Notes under the pieces: generated by a model
Told to the model about the DNA's origin: nothing
Database searches by the model: none
Seen by the model: only the letters and a program-made list of their open reading frames with translations
Source of the DNA: Parietaria judaica
Lineage: Eukaryota; Streptophyta; Magnoliopsida; Rosales; Urticaceae
Length of the DNA: 64,000 bases
NCBI GenBank assembly: GCA_954871525.1
Contig: OX940871.1
Coordinates: 29,548,586-29,612,585, forward strand
Direction of reading: 5' to 3'
Shown here: piece after piece, positions 12,494 through 24,317 of the stretch
Position numbering within the stretch: the first letter of the stretch is position 1
Layout of the letters: every line of letters begins with the position of its first letter
Translations under genes and position numbers: made by a program

Positions 12494-12737
12494 GTTATAA
12501 AACTGTAAATATATTTATTACAATTCATTAACATGAACCTCAGGACATTATGCTTGTTTACTAGCGTCCATAGGATTTTCAACCACAGTAGTACGTGCAG
12601 TAAACTGTAAATAGAGTTATAAAACTGTAAATATATGTACGACAATTCAATAACCTATTCAACCTCGGGACATTGTGCTTGTTTACGAGCGTCCGTAGGA
12701 TTTTCAACCACAGTAGTACGTGCAGTAAATTGTAAAT
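12494..12737. repeat. 122-bp tandem duplication within insert copy 1
   Basis: The segment starting GTTATAAAACTGTAAATATA at 12494 repeats at 12616. Both copies include GTCCNTAGGATTTTCAACC and CACAGTAGTACGTGCAGTAAA. The two units differ at a modest number of positions (for example ACTAGCG versus ACGAGCG), so the duplication predates the copying of the whole insert. A further partial relic (GTAGTTATAAACTGTAAATA) follows near 12763. The homologous pair in insert copy 2 lies at 46079-46322. Confidence 0.85.
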
Positions 12738-12822
12738 ATAATTACAAAATTTTCAATAAAGTTGTAGTTATAAACTGTAAATATATTTACGAAATTTAAA
12801 AAACTGTAAATATATTTACAAA

Positions 12823-12948
12823 CAAACGACGGCGATCGAAAAACAGTGAATAAACGACGACGAACCTCCGCGAGCGAACGAGCGACAAACGACGGCGACC
12901 ATGAAACGGCGAACAAACGACGACGAACCTTCACGAGCAAACGAGCAA
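12823..12948. repeat. 63-bp tandem duplication, CGA-rich, insert copy 1
   Basis: CAAACGACGGCGA begins units at 12823 and 12886, each followed by ACGACGACGAACCT and a CGAGC-rich end. A partial third unit (CCTCCGCGAGCGAACGAGCGA) follows from about 12949. The segment is strikingly GC- and CpG-rich compared with the rest of the window. The same structure lies at 46408-46533 in copy 2. Confidence 0.85.
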
Positions 12949-13080
12949 ACCTCCGCGAGCGAACGAGCGAGAGAATCGAAAAGGAGAAGCAATCGGCGTA
13001 AGAGGACTCGAGGAGTGAGGGATTAAATGACGGTCTTACCCGGGCGACTACGTTCGCCGGAGCAAGCTTCGAATTGTCTT

Positions 13081-13167
13081 GAGTGAGAAAGAGAGAGTGA
13101 GAGAAAGAGAGAGATCGTGGAAGGGAGAGTGAGAGAAGAGAGGAGGGGGGAGAGAGAGAGAGAGAAA
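13081..13167. repeat. GA-rich simple tract, insert copy 1
   Basis: An imperfect purine tract of GAGA/GAAA units, including AGGAGGGGGG and a run of AG dinucleotides. GAGA tracts occur near plant promoters and in LTR leaders. No function can be inferred here. Confidence 0.9.
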
Positions 13168-13949
13168 TTATTTAGGATTTTAATTTATTTTGAGATTTGA
13201 ATTAAATTCATAAGATTAGTCAACAAATTAATATTAAAGGAAATAAATTTTAAAATTTTATATTTAAAATTAATCATTATTAGGGTTAATTTGGTCCAAA
13301 AAATTTCATTAATGGGCATAAATGAGGTTTTTGAAACTATGGGCAAATCTCTTAAACCTTTGGTGTTTTTTGGGCATTTGGTAGAATTACTATTAAAAAT
13401 ATGGGCCCCTAAGACAAAAGTAAAAGCTTATCAAGAAAGTCAAGGCCCATCGGCCCAATTTCAAACCCACAAGAAAAGCCCGAAATCAAGATCCGTCAAG
13501 TGCGGCCCGAAGACCTGCCACGTGCCCAAAAAGACCTCACGCGATAACTTTGAAGCATTCAAGACTACCCGATGTGGAGTGGAAAACCTCATTAAACCCT
13601 AGGCAAGGCTATGACGATCTTAAAAGGTCATTGACAATGTCCACCAACGTCGACAATCTAATCTGGCAACGTCAACCTCCTATATGTAATGTACAACAAC
13701 GACATCATCACTACGGCAAGCTCCAGTGGCATCGTCAACCTACATTAACCATGCCAACTATGGCAGACAAATTCCAAGCGGCGACGTGCTACACGTTGCG
13801 AGACCTACAAGATCAAACGTCAAGCTAAAAGTAATCCAAGCTCACAAGACGCCAAGGACACTCCGAAGGCGTCACGTGATCTGAATTACTACATCGCGAA
13901 GCCTCCGAAAAGCATCGTGATAACGCACGAGCTACATCGCCGAGCAAGC

Positions 13950-14332
13950 AACATATCAACGTACCTCGATGACGTCCTTCATCCCTAAATGGTGCATCTT
14001 CCTTGGTTTTTACCAAGGGAATATTCCATTTGAATGCCCCCAAAATGTGGGAAAATGATTACATTTTCCCCTATTTACTTCATTTCCTCATTTTCTACTC
14101 ACTTTTTCCTCAGAGTTTCCCTATCTAGAAAGACGACATTAGCTCTCCACCAGAGAAAAATTCACCCTCTTTTCTGTTTACAGGGATCGGGAACCCACTG
14201 TCAATTAAGGTTCTCATCAGGGCTCGCGTACGTTCAGGACAATGTTCGTTGACGATCATATCATAGTCAAATCTCTCTCCAAACGTCGCCACAACTTTGA
14301 GTTAGTCATCGTTGTAGAGGGGGTTTTTTACC
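13950..14332 (+). mobile_element. Possible LTR R/U5-like tail of the insert
   Basis: Pyrimidine-rich sequence (TTTCCTCATTTTCTACTC, CCCTATCTAGAAAGACGACA, TAGCTCTCCACCAGAG) is followed by CAGGGATCGGGAACCCACTG and CATCAGGGCTCGCGTACG. From memory this order resembles the R/U5 part of LTRs in the plant Ty3/gypsy Tat group, where a stretch like 'ACTGACTTAAGCATC...GAGGGC' recurs. The match is degenerate, and I find no primer-binding site after it; the sequence passes directly into satellite at 14333. Treat as a hypothesis. Confidence 0.35.
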
Positions 14333-15344
14333 ATCCTTGCATATTTCTGCATGAGAACGCTTGTAATATTAAAATTCCAATGTATAAACCCTAAAATCAT
14401 TATTTTTTCAATTGGTTTGAAATTTAAGTTTGTAAAAAATGTAAAATAAAGAAATGCTATAGGAAATGCTATAGCATTTCCTATGGCATTTCTCGTCAAC
14501 AATTTAATCCTTGCATATTTTTACATGAGAACGCTTGTAATATTAAAATTTCAATGTATAAGCCTTAAAATCATTATTTTTTTCAATTGGTTTGAAATTT
14601 AAGGTTGTAAAAATGTAAAATAAAGAAATTCTATAAGAAATTCTATAGAATTTCCTATGGCATTTCTCGACAACAATTTAATCCTTGCATATTTTTGCTT
14701 GAGAACTCTTATTATATTCAAATTCCAATGTATAAGCCCTAAAATCATTATTTTTTCAATTGGTTCTTAATTTAAAGTTGTAAAAAATGTAAAATAAAGA
14801 AATCCTATAGGAAATGCTATAGCATTTCGTATGGCATTTCTCGTCAACAATTTAATCCTTGCATATTTTTGCATGAGAACTCTTGTTATAATCAAATTCC
14901 AATGTATAAGCCCTAAAATCATTATTTTTTCAATTGGTTCGACTTTTAGGTCGTAAACAATGTAAAATAAAAAAATGCTATAGGAAATGCTAAATTTCCT
15001 ATGGAATATCTCGTCAACAATTTAATCCTTGCATATTTCTGCATGAGAACGCTTGTAATATTAAAATTCCAATGTATAAGCCCTAAAATCATTATTTTTT
15101 CAATTGGTTTCAAATTTTAGGTCGTAAACAATGTAAAATAAAGAAATGCAATAGGAAATGCTATTGCATTTCTCGTCAACAATTTAATCCTTGCATATTT
15201 TTACATGAGAACGCTTGTAATATTAAAATTTCAATGTATAAGCCTTAAAATCATTATTTTTTTCAATTGGTTTTAAATTTAAGGTTGTAAAAAATGTAAA
15301 ATAAAGAAATTCTAAAGGAAATTCTATAGCATTTCCTATGGCAT

Positions 15345-17505
15345 TTCTCGTCAACAATTTAATCCTTTCATATTTTTGCATGAGAACTCTTGTTATATTC
15401 AAATTCCAATGTATAATCCCTAAAATCATTATTTTTTTAATTGGTTTGAAATTTAAGGTTGTAAAAAATGTCAAATAAAGAAATGCTATAGGAAATGCTA
15501 TAGCATTTCCTATGGCATTTCTCGTCAACAATTTAATCCTTGCATATTTTGGCTTGAGAACTCTTGTTATATTCAAATTCCAATGTATAAGCCCTAAAAT
15601 AATTATTTTTTCAATTGGTTCAAAATTTTAGGTCGTAAACAATGTAATATAAAGAAATGCTATAGGAAATGCTAGCATTTCCTATGGCATTTCTCGTCAA
15701 CAATTTATTCCTTGCTTATTTTTGCATGAGAACTCTTGTTATATTCAAATTCCAATGTATAAGCCCTAAAATCATTATTTTTTTAATTGGTTCGAAATTT
15801 AAGGTTTTAAAAAATGTCAAATAAAGAAATGCTATAGAAAATGCTATAGAAAATGCTAGCATTTCCTATAGCATTTCCCGTAAACAATTTAATCCTTGCA
15901 TATTTTTGCATGAGAACTCTTGTTATATTCAAATTCCAATGTATAAGCCCTAAAATCATTATTTTTTCAATTGGTTCAAAATTTAAGGTTGTAAAAAATG
16001 TCAAAAAAAAGAAATGCTATAGGAAATGCTATAGCTTTTTGTATGGCATTTCTCGTTAACAATTTAATCCTTGCATATTTTTGCATGAGAACTCTTGTTA
16101 TATTCAAATTCAAATGTATAAGCCCTAAAATCATTATTTTTTCAATTGGTTCAAAATATAAGATTGTAAAAAATGTCAAATAAAGAAATCCTATACGAAA
16201 TGCTATAGCATTTCCTATGGCATTTCTCGTCAACAATTTAATCCTTGCATATTTTGGCATGAGAACTCTTGTTATATTAAAACTTCAATGTATAAGTCTT
16301 AAAATCATTATTTTTTCAATTGGTTCGAAATCTAAGGTTGTAAAAAATGTAGAATAAAGAAATGCTATAGGAAATGCTATAGCATATCCTATGGCATTTC
16401 TCGTCAACAATTTAATCCTTGCATATTTTTGCATGAGAACTCTTGTTATATTCAAATTCCAATGTATAAGCCCTAAAATCATTATTTTTTCAATTAGTTC
16501 GAATTTTAGGTCGTAAACAATGTAAAATAAAGAAATGCTATAGGAAATGCTATAGCATTTCCTATGGCATTTCTCGTCAACAATTTAATCCTTGCATATT
16601 TTTTCGTGAGAACGCTTGTAATATTAAAATTCTAATGTATAAGCCATAAAACCATTATTTTTTCAATTGGTTCGAAATTTAAGGTTGTAAAAAATGTAAA
16701 ATAAAGAAATGCTATAGGAAATGCTAGCATTTCCTATGGTTATTCTCGTCAACAATTTAATCCTTGCATATTTTGCATGATAACTCTTTTTGTATACAAA
16801 TTCCAATGTATAAGCCCTAAAATCATTATTTTTTCAATTGGTTCGAAGTTTTAGGTCGTAAACAATGTAAAATAAATAAATGCTATAGGAAATGCATTTC
16901 CTATGGCATTTCTCGTCAACAATTTAATCCTTTCATATTTTTGCATGAGAACTCTTGTTATATTAAAATTCCAATGTATAATCCCTAAAATCATTATTTT
17001 TTTAACTGGTTTGAAATTTAAGGTTGTAAAAAATGTCAAATAAAGAAATGCTATAGGAAATGCTATAGCATTTCCTATGGCATTTCTCGTCAACAATTTA
17101 ATCCTTGCATATTTTGGCTTGAAAACTCTTGTTATATTCAAATTCCAATGTATAAGCCCTAAAATAATTATTTTTTCAATTGGTTCAAAATTTTAGGTCG
17201 TAAACAATGTAATATAAAGAAATGCTATAGGAAATGCTAGCATTTCCTATGGCATTTCTCGTCAACAATTTATTCCTTGCTTATTTTTGCATGAGAACTC
17301 TTGTTATATTCAAATTCCAATGTATAAGCCCTAAAATCATTATTTTTTTAATTGGTTCGAAATTTAAGGTTTTAAAAAATGTCAAATAAAGAAATGCTAT
17401 AGAAAATGCTATAGAAAATGCTAGCATTTCCTATAGCATTTCCCGTAAACAATTTAATCCTTGCATATTTTTGCATGAGAACTCTTGTTATATTCAAATT
17501 CCAAT
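15345..17505 (-). repeat. Spaced repeat of ~600 bp at 1565-bp offset
   Basis: Positions about 15345-15940 recur at about 16910-17505 in the same order. Shared markers include CCTTTCATATTTTTGC, TTGGCTTGA, GGTCGTAAACAATGTAATAT and a doubled AATGCTATAGAA unit. Only one copy of this stretch is present at the corresponding place in array D (about 48950-49540), so an extra block of about 1.57 kb was gained on the left or lost on the right. Confidence 0.75.
15825..15870 (-). repeat. Dyad variant with tandem 12-bp units
   Basis: The dyad's left side holds consecutive AATGCTATAGAA units before GCTAGCATTTCC, showing that the palindromic block is itself made of 12-bp steps. The same variant appears near 17390-17430, 49425-49460, 53525-53560 and 56805-56840, always with the neighbouring marker GGTTTTAAAAAATGTC. 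It is therefore a good tag for one higher-order repeat position. Confidence 0.8.
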
Positions 17506-20500
17506 GTATAAGCCGTAAAATCATAATTTTTTAATTGGTTCGAAATTTAAGGTTGTAAAAAATGTAAAATAAGAAAATTCTATAGGAAATTCTATATCAT
17601 TTCCTATGGCATTTCTCGTCAATAATTTAATCCTTGCATATTTTTGCATGAGAACTATTGTTATATTCAAATTTCAATGTATAAGCCGTAAAATCATTAT
17701 TTTTTCAATTGGTTCGAAATTTAAGGTTGTAAAAAATGTAAAATAAAGAAATGCTATAGGAATTGCTATAGCATTTCCTATGGCATTTCTCGTCAACGAA
17801 TTAATCCTTGCATATTTTGGCATGAGAACTCTTGTTATATTCAAATTCCAATGTATAAGCCCTAAAATTATTATTTTTTCAATTGGTTCAAAATTTAAGG
17901 TTGTAAAAAATGTCAAATAAAGAAATGCTATAGGAAATGCTATAACATTTCCTATGGCATTTCTCGTCAACAATTTAATCCTTGTATATTTTTACATGAG
18001 AACTCTTGTTATATTAAAATTCCAATGTATAAGTCCTAAAATCATTATTTTTTTCAATTGGTTCGAAATTTTAGGTTCGTAAACAATGTAAGATAAAGAA
18101 ATGCTATAGGAAATGCTAGCATTTCCTATGGCATTTCTCGTCAACAATTTAATCCTTGCATATTTTTTCATGAGAACTCTTGTTATATTCAAATTCTAAT
18201 GTATAAGCTTTAAAATCATTATTTTTTCAATTGGTTCGAAATTTAAGGTTGTAAAAAATGTAAAATAAAGAAATGCAGGCATTTCTCGTCAACAATTTAA
18301 TCCTTGCATTTTTTTTCATGAGAACTCTTGTTATATTCAAATTCCAATGTATAAGCCCTAAAATATTTATTTTTTCAATTGGTTCAAAATATAAGATTGT
18401 AAAAAATGTCAAATAAAGAAATCCTATACGAAATGCTATAGCATTTCCTATGGCATTTCTCGTCAACAATTTAATCCTTGCATATTTTGGCATGAGAACT
18501 CTTGTTATATTCAAATTTCAATGTAAAAGCCGTAAAATCATTATTTTTTCAAATTGTTCGAAATCTAAGGTTGTAAAAAATGTAGAATAAAGAAATGCTA
18601 TAGGAAATGCTATAGCATATCCTATGGCATTTCTCGTCAACAATTTAATCCTTGCATATTTTTGCATGAGAACTCTTGTTATATTCAAATTCCAATGTAT
18701 AAGCCCTAAAATCATTATTTTTTCAATTGGTTTGAAATTTAAGGTTGTAAAAAATGTAAAATAAAGAAATTCTATAGGAAATTTTATAGCATTTCCTATG
18801 GCATTTCTCGTCAACAATTTAATCCTTGTATATTTTTGCATGAGAACTCTTGTTATATTCAAATTCCAATGTATAAGCCCTAAAATCATTATTTTTTCAA
18901 TTGGTTCAAAATTTAAGGTTGTAAAAAATGTCAAAAAAAATAAATGCTATAGGAAATGCTATAGCTTTTTGTATGGCATTTCTCGTTAACAATTTAATCC
19001 TTGCATATTTTTGCATGAGAACTCTTGTTATATTCAAATTCCAATGTATAAGCCCTAAAATCATTATTTTTTCAATTGGTTAAAAATTTTAGGTCGTAAA
19101 CAATGTAAAATAAAGAAATGCTATAGGACATGCTATAGCATCTTCTATGGCATTTCTCGTCAATAATTTAATCCTTGCATATTTTTGCATAAGAACTCTT
19201 GTTATATTCCAATTCCAATGTATAAGCCCTAAAATCATTATTTTTTCAATTGGTTCGAAATTTAAGGTTGTAAAAAATGTCAAATAAAGAAATGCTATAG
19301 GAAATGCTATAGCATTTCGTATGGCATTTCTCGTTAACAATTTAATCCTTGCATATTTTTGCATGAGAACTCTTGTTATATTCAAATTCAAATGTATAAG
19401 CCCTAAAATAATTATTTTTTCAATTGGTTCAAAATATAAGATTGTAAAAAATGTCAAATAAAGAAATCCTATACGAAATGCTATAGCATTTCCTATGGCA
19501 TTTCTCGTCAACAATTTAATCCTTGAATATTTTGGCATGAGAACTCTTGTTATATTAAAATTTCAATGTATAAGCCTTAAAATCATTATTTTTTCAATTG
19601 GTTCGAAATCTAAGGTTGTAAAAAATGTAGAATAAAGAAATGCTATAGGAAATGCTATAGCATATCCTATGGCATTTCTCGTCAACAATTTAATCCTTGC
19701 ATATTTTTGCATGAGAACTCTTGTTATATTCAAATTCCAATGTATAAGCCCTAAAATCATTATTTTTTCAATTAGTTCGAATTTTAGGTCGTAAACAATG
19801 TAAAATAAAGAAATGCTATAGGAAATGCTATAGCATTTCCTATGGCATTTCTCGTCAACAATTTAATCCTTGCATATTTTTTCGTGAGAACGCTTGTAAT
19901 ATTAAAATTCTAATGTATAAGCCCTAAAATCATTATTTTTTCAATTGGTTCGAAATTTAAGGTTGTAAAAAATGTAAAATAAAGAAATGCTATAGGAAAT
20001 GCTGGAATTTCCTATGGTTATTCTCGTCAACAATTTAATCCTTGCATATTTTGCATGAGAACTCTTGTTATATTCAAATTCCAATGTATAAGCCCTAAAA
20101 TCATTATTTTTTCAATTGGTTCGAAATTTTAGGTCGTAAACAATGTAAAATAAAGAAATGCTATAGGAAATGCATTTCCTATGGCGTTTCTCGTCAACAA
20201 TTTAATCCTTGCATATTTTTGCATGAGAACTCTTGTTATATTCAAATTCCAATGTATAAGCCCTAAAATCATTATTTTTTCAATTGGTTCAAAATTTAAG
20301 GTTGTAAAAAATGTAAAATAAAGAAATTCTATAGGAAATTTTATAGCATTTCCTATGGCATTTCTCGTCAACAATTTAATCCTTGTATATTTTTGCATGA
20401 GAACTCTTTTTATATTCAAATTCCAATGTATAAGCCCTAAAATCATTATTTTTTCAATTGGTTCAAAATTTAAGGTTGTAAAAAATGTCAAAAAAAAGAA

Positions 20501-20939
20501 ATGCTATAGGAAATACTATAGCTTTTTGTATGGCATTTCTCGTTAACAATTTAATCCTTGCATATTTTTGCATGAGAACTCTTGTTATATTCAAATTTCA
20601 ATGTATAAGCCCTAAAATCATTATTTTTTCAATTGGTTAAAAATTTTAGGTCGTAAACAATGTAAAATAAAGAAATGCTATAGGATATGCTATAGCATCT
20701 CCTATGGCATTTCTCGTCAATAATTTAATCCTTGCATATTTTTGCATAAGAACTCTTGTTATATTCCAATTCCAATGTATAAGCCATAAAATCATTATTT
20801 TTTCAATTGGTTTGAAATTTAAGGTTGTAAAAAATGTCAAATAAAGAAATGCTATAGGAAATGCTATAGCATTTCGTATGGCATTTCTCGTTAACAATTT
20901 AATCCTTGCATATTTTTGCATGAGAACTCTTGTTATATT

Positions 20940-23900
20940 CAAATTCCAATGTATAAGCCCTAAAATCATTATTTTTTCAATTGCTTCAAAATATAAGATT
21001 GTAAAAAATGTCAAATAAAGAAATCCTATACGAAATGCTATAGCATTTCCTATGGCATTTCTCGTCAACAATTTAATCCTTGCATATTTTGGCATGAGAA
21101 CTCTTGTTATATTCAAATTTCAATGTATAAGCCCTAAAATCATTATTTTTTCAATTGGTTCGAAATCTAAGGTTGTAAAAAATGTAGAATAAAGAAATGC
21201 TATAGGAAATGCTATAGCATATCCTATGGCATTTCTCGTCCACAATTTAATCCTTGCATATTTTTGCATGAGAACTCTTGTTATATTCAAATTCCAATGT
21301 ATAAGCCCTAAAATCATTATTTTTTCAATTAATTCGAATTTTAGGTCGTAAACAATGTAAAATAAAGAAATGCTATAGGAAATGCTATAGCATTTCCTAT
21401 GGCATTTCTCGTCAACAATTTAATCCTTGCATATTTTTTCGTGAGAACGCTTGTAATATTAAAATTCTAATGTATAAGCCCTAAAATCATTATTTTTTCA
21501 ATTGGTTCGAAACTTAAGGTTGTAAAAAATGTAAAATAAAGAAATGCTATAGGAAATGCATTTCCTATGGTTATTCTCGTCAACAATTTAATCCTTGCAT
21601 ATTTTGCATGAGAACTCTTGTTATATTCAAATTCGAATGAATAAGCCCTAAAATCATTATTTTTTCAATTGGTTCGAAATTTTAGGTCGTAAACAATGTA
21701 AAATAAAGAAATGCTATAGGAAATGCATTTCCTATGGCATTTCTCGTCAACAATTTAATCCTTGCATATTTTTGCATGAGAACTCTTGTTATATTTAAAT
21801 TCCAATGTATAACCCCTAAAATCATTATTTTTTCAATTAGTTCAAAATTTAAGGTTGTAAAAAATGTAAAATAAAGAAATTCTATAGGAAATTTTATAGC
21901 ATTTCCTATGGCATTTCTCGTCAACAATTTAATCCTTGTATATTTTTGCATGAGAACTCTTGTTATATTCAAATTCCAATGTATAAGCCCTAAAATCATT
22001 ATTTTTTCAATTGGTTTAAAATTTAAGGTTGTAAAAAATGTCAAAAAAAAGAAATGCTATAGGAAATGCTATAGCATCTCCTATGGCATTTCTCGTCAGT
22101 AATTTAATCCTTGCATATTTTTGCATAAGAACTCTTGTTATATTCCAATTCCAATGTATAAGCCCTAAAATCATTATTTTTTCAATTGGTTCGAAATTTA
22201 AGGTTGTAAAAAATGTCAAATAAAGAAATGCTATAGCATTTCGTATGGCATTTCTCGTTAACAATTTAATCCTTGCATATTTTTGCATGAGAACTCTTGT
22301 TATATTCAAATTCCAAAGTATAAGCCCTAAAATCATGATTTTTTCAATTGGTTCGAAATTTAATGTTGTAAAAAATGTAAAATAAAGAAATTCTATAGGA
22401 AATGCTATAGCATTTCCTATGGCATTTCTCACCAACAATTTAATCCTTGCATATTTTTGCATGAGAACTCTTGTAATATTCAAATTCCAATGTATAAGCT
22501 TTAAAATCATTATTTTTTCAATCGGTTCGAAATTTAAGGTTGTAAAAAATGTAAAATAAAGAAATGCTGGCATTTCTCATCAACAATTTAATCCTTGCAT
22601 ATTTTTGAATGAGAACTCTTGTTATATTCAAATTCCAATGTATAAGCCCTAAAATCATTATTTTTTCAATTGCTTCAAAATATAAGATTGTAAAAAATGT
22701 CAAATAAAGAAATCCTATACGAAATGCTATAGCATTTCCTATGGCATTTCTCGTCAACAATTTAATCCTTGCATATTTTGGCATGAGAACTCTTGTTATA
22801 TTCAAATTTCAATGTATAAGCCCTAAAATCATTATTTTTTCAATTGGTTCGAAATCTAAGGTTGTAAAAAATGTAGAATAAAGAAATGCTATAGGAAATG
22901 CTATAGCATATCCTATGGCATTTCTCGTCCACAATTTAATCCTTGCATATTTTTGCATGAGAACTCTTGTTATATTCAAATTCCAATGTATAAGCCCTAA
23001 AATCATTATTTTTTCAATTAATTCGAATTTTAGGTCGTAAACAATGTAAAATAAAGAAATGCTATAGGAAATGCTATAGCATTTCCTATGGCATTTCTCG
23101 TCAACAATTTAATCCTTGCATATTTTTTCGTGAGAACGCTTGTAATATTAAAATTCTAATGTATAAGCCCTAAAATCATTATTTTTTCAATTGGTTCGAA
23201 ACTTAAGGTTGTAAAAAATGTAAAATAAAGAAATGCTATAGGAAATGCATTTCCTATGGTTATTCTCGTCAACAATTTAATCCTTGCATATTTTGCATGA
23301 GAACTCTTGTTATATTCAAATTCGAATGAATAAGCCCTAAAATCATTATTTTTTCAATTGGTTCGAAATTTTAGGTCGTAAACAATGTAAAATAAAGAAA
23401 TGCTATAGGAAATGCATTTCCTATGGCATTTCTCGTCAACAATTTAATCCTTGCATATTTTTGCATGAGAACTCTTGTTATATTTAAATTCCAATGTATA
23501 ACCCCTAAAATCATTATTTTTTCAATTAGTTCAAAATTTAAGGTTGTAAAAAATGTAAAATAAAGAAATTCTATAGGAAATTTTATAGCATTTCCTATGG
23601 CATTTCTCGTCAACAATTTAATCCTTGTATATTTTTGCATGAGAACTCTTGTTATATTCAAATTCCAATGTATAAGCCCTAAAATCATTATTTTTTCAAT
23701 TGGTTTAAAATTTAAGGTTGTAAAAAATGTCAAAAAAAAGAAATGCTATAGGAAATGCTATAGCATCTCCTATGGCATTTCTCGTCAGTAATTTAATCCT
23801 TGCATATTTTTGCATAAGAACTCTTGTTATATTCCAATTCCAATGTATAAGCCCTAAAATCATTATTTTTTCAATTGGTTCGAAATTTAAGGTTGTAAAA

Positions 23901-24317
23901 AATGTCAAATAAAGAAATGCTATAGCATTTCGTATGGCATTTCTCGTTAACAATTTAATCCTTGCATATTTTTGCATGAGAACTCTTGTTATATTCAAAT
24001 TCCAATGTATAAGCCCTAAAATCATGATTTTTTCAATTGGTTCGAAATTTAATGTTGTAAAAAATGTAAAATAAAGAAATTCTATAGGAAATGCTATAGC
24101 ATTTCCTATGGCATTTCTCACCAACAATTTAATCCTTGCATATTTTTGCATGAGAACTCTTGTAATATTCAAATTCCAATGTATAAGCTTTAAAATCATT
24201 ATTTTTTCAATCGGTTCGAAATTTAAGGTTGTAAAAAATGTAAAATAAAGAAATGCTGGCATTTCTCATCAACAATTTAATCCTTGCATATTTTTGAATG
24301 AGAACTCTTGTTATATT
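20940..24317 (-). repeat. 1689-bp higher-order repeat, tandem pair
   Basis: About 20940-22628 and 22629-24317 match position by position at a 1689-bp offset (just under ten monomers). Both carry TTGCTTCAAAATATAAG, CGTCCACAATTTAATCC, ATTCGAATGAATAAGCC, two minimal dyads (GGAAATGCATTTCC) and GAAATGCTGGCATTTC. I noticed very few differences (for example CCAAAGTAT at 22313 against CCAATGTAT in the second unit). This is the freshest multi-kilobase duplication visible in array B. Edges are placed by eye to within a few tens of bases. Confidence 0.85.

Larger units (their letters stand above)
11975..14332. mobile_element. Non-satellite insert, copy 1 (retrotransposon-derived?)
   Basis: A 2358-bp island interrupts the satellite. 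The flanking monomers have opposite orientation (plus to the left, minus to the right), so this is not a simple insertion into a uniform array. Contents from left to right: a C/T-rich stretch near 12060-12240; an imperfect pair of TCATTAAATGC segments about 82 bp apart (12352 and 12434); 122-bp and 63-bp tandem duplications; a GA-rich tract; a GGCCCA-rich stretch (about 13400-13520); and an LTR-like tail. No credible coding sequence is present. The longest frame (13291-13602, 103 codons) has no recognised domain. Best guess is a truncated, rearranged plant LTR-retrotransposon fragment. An unrelated intergenic fragment is possible. Confidence 0.6.
8480..15940. repeat. Left copy of the large segmental duplication
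   Basis: This interval (array A end, whole insert, start of array B) is collinear with about 42370-49537. The offset changes stepwise: about 33886-33888 near 8.7-9.7 kb, 33538 after an extra dimer in the left copy (9845-10540), 33585 after a 47-bp duplication in the right copy, and 33597 after a 12-bp difference near 15165. Private variants are shared in the same order in both copies. The left boundary was placed by eye, where shared variants cease; beyond about 15940 the two copies differ in higher-order content. Confidence 0.85.

Noticed and set aside
13291..13602. 103-codon plus-strand frame in island copy 1 (homologue 46876-47187)
   Set aside because: It lies in GGCCCA-rich LTR-like sequence, has no recognisable domain and overlaps other open frames of similar length. 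Conservation between the islands reflects recent duplication of the whole segment, not selection.
11975..14332. Island as a simple transposon insertion with target-site duplication
   Set aside because: The flanking satellite is in opposite orientations on the two sides and no matching short direct repeat borders the island.
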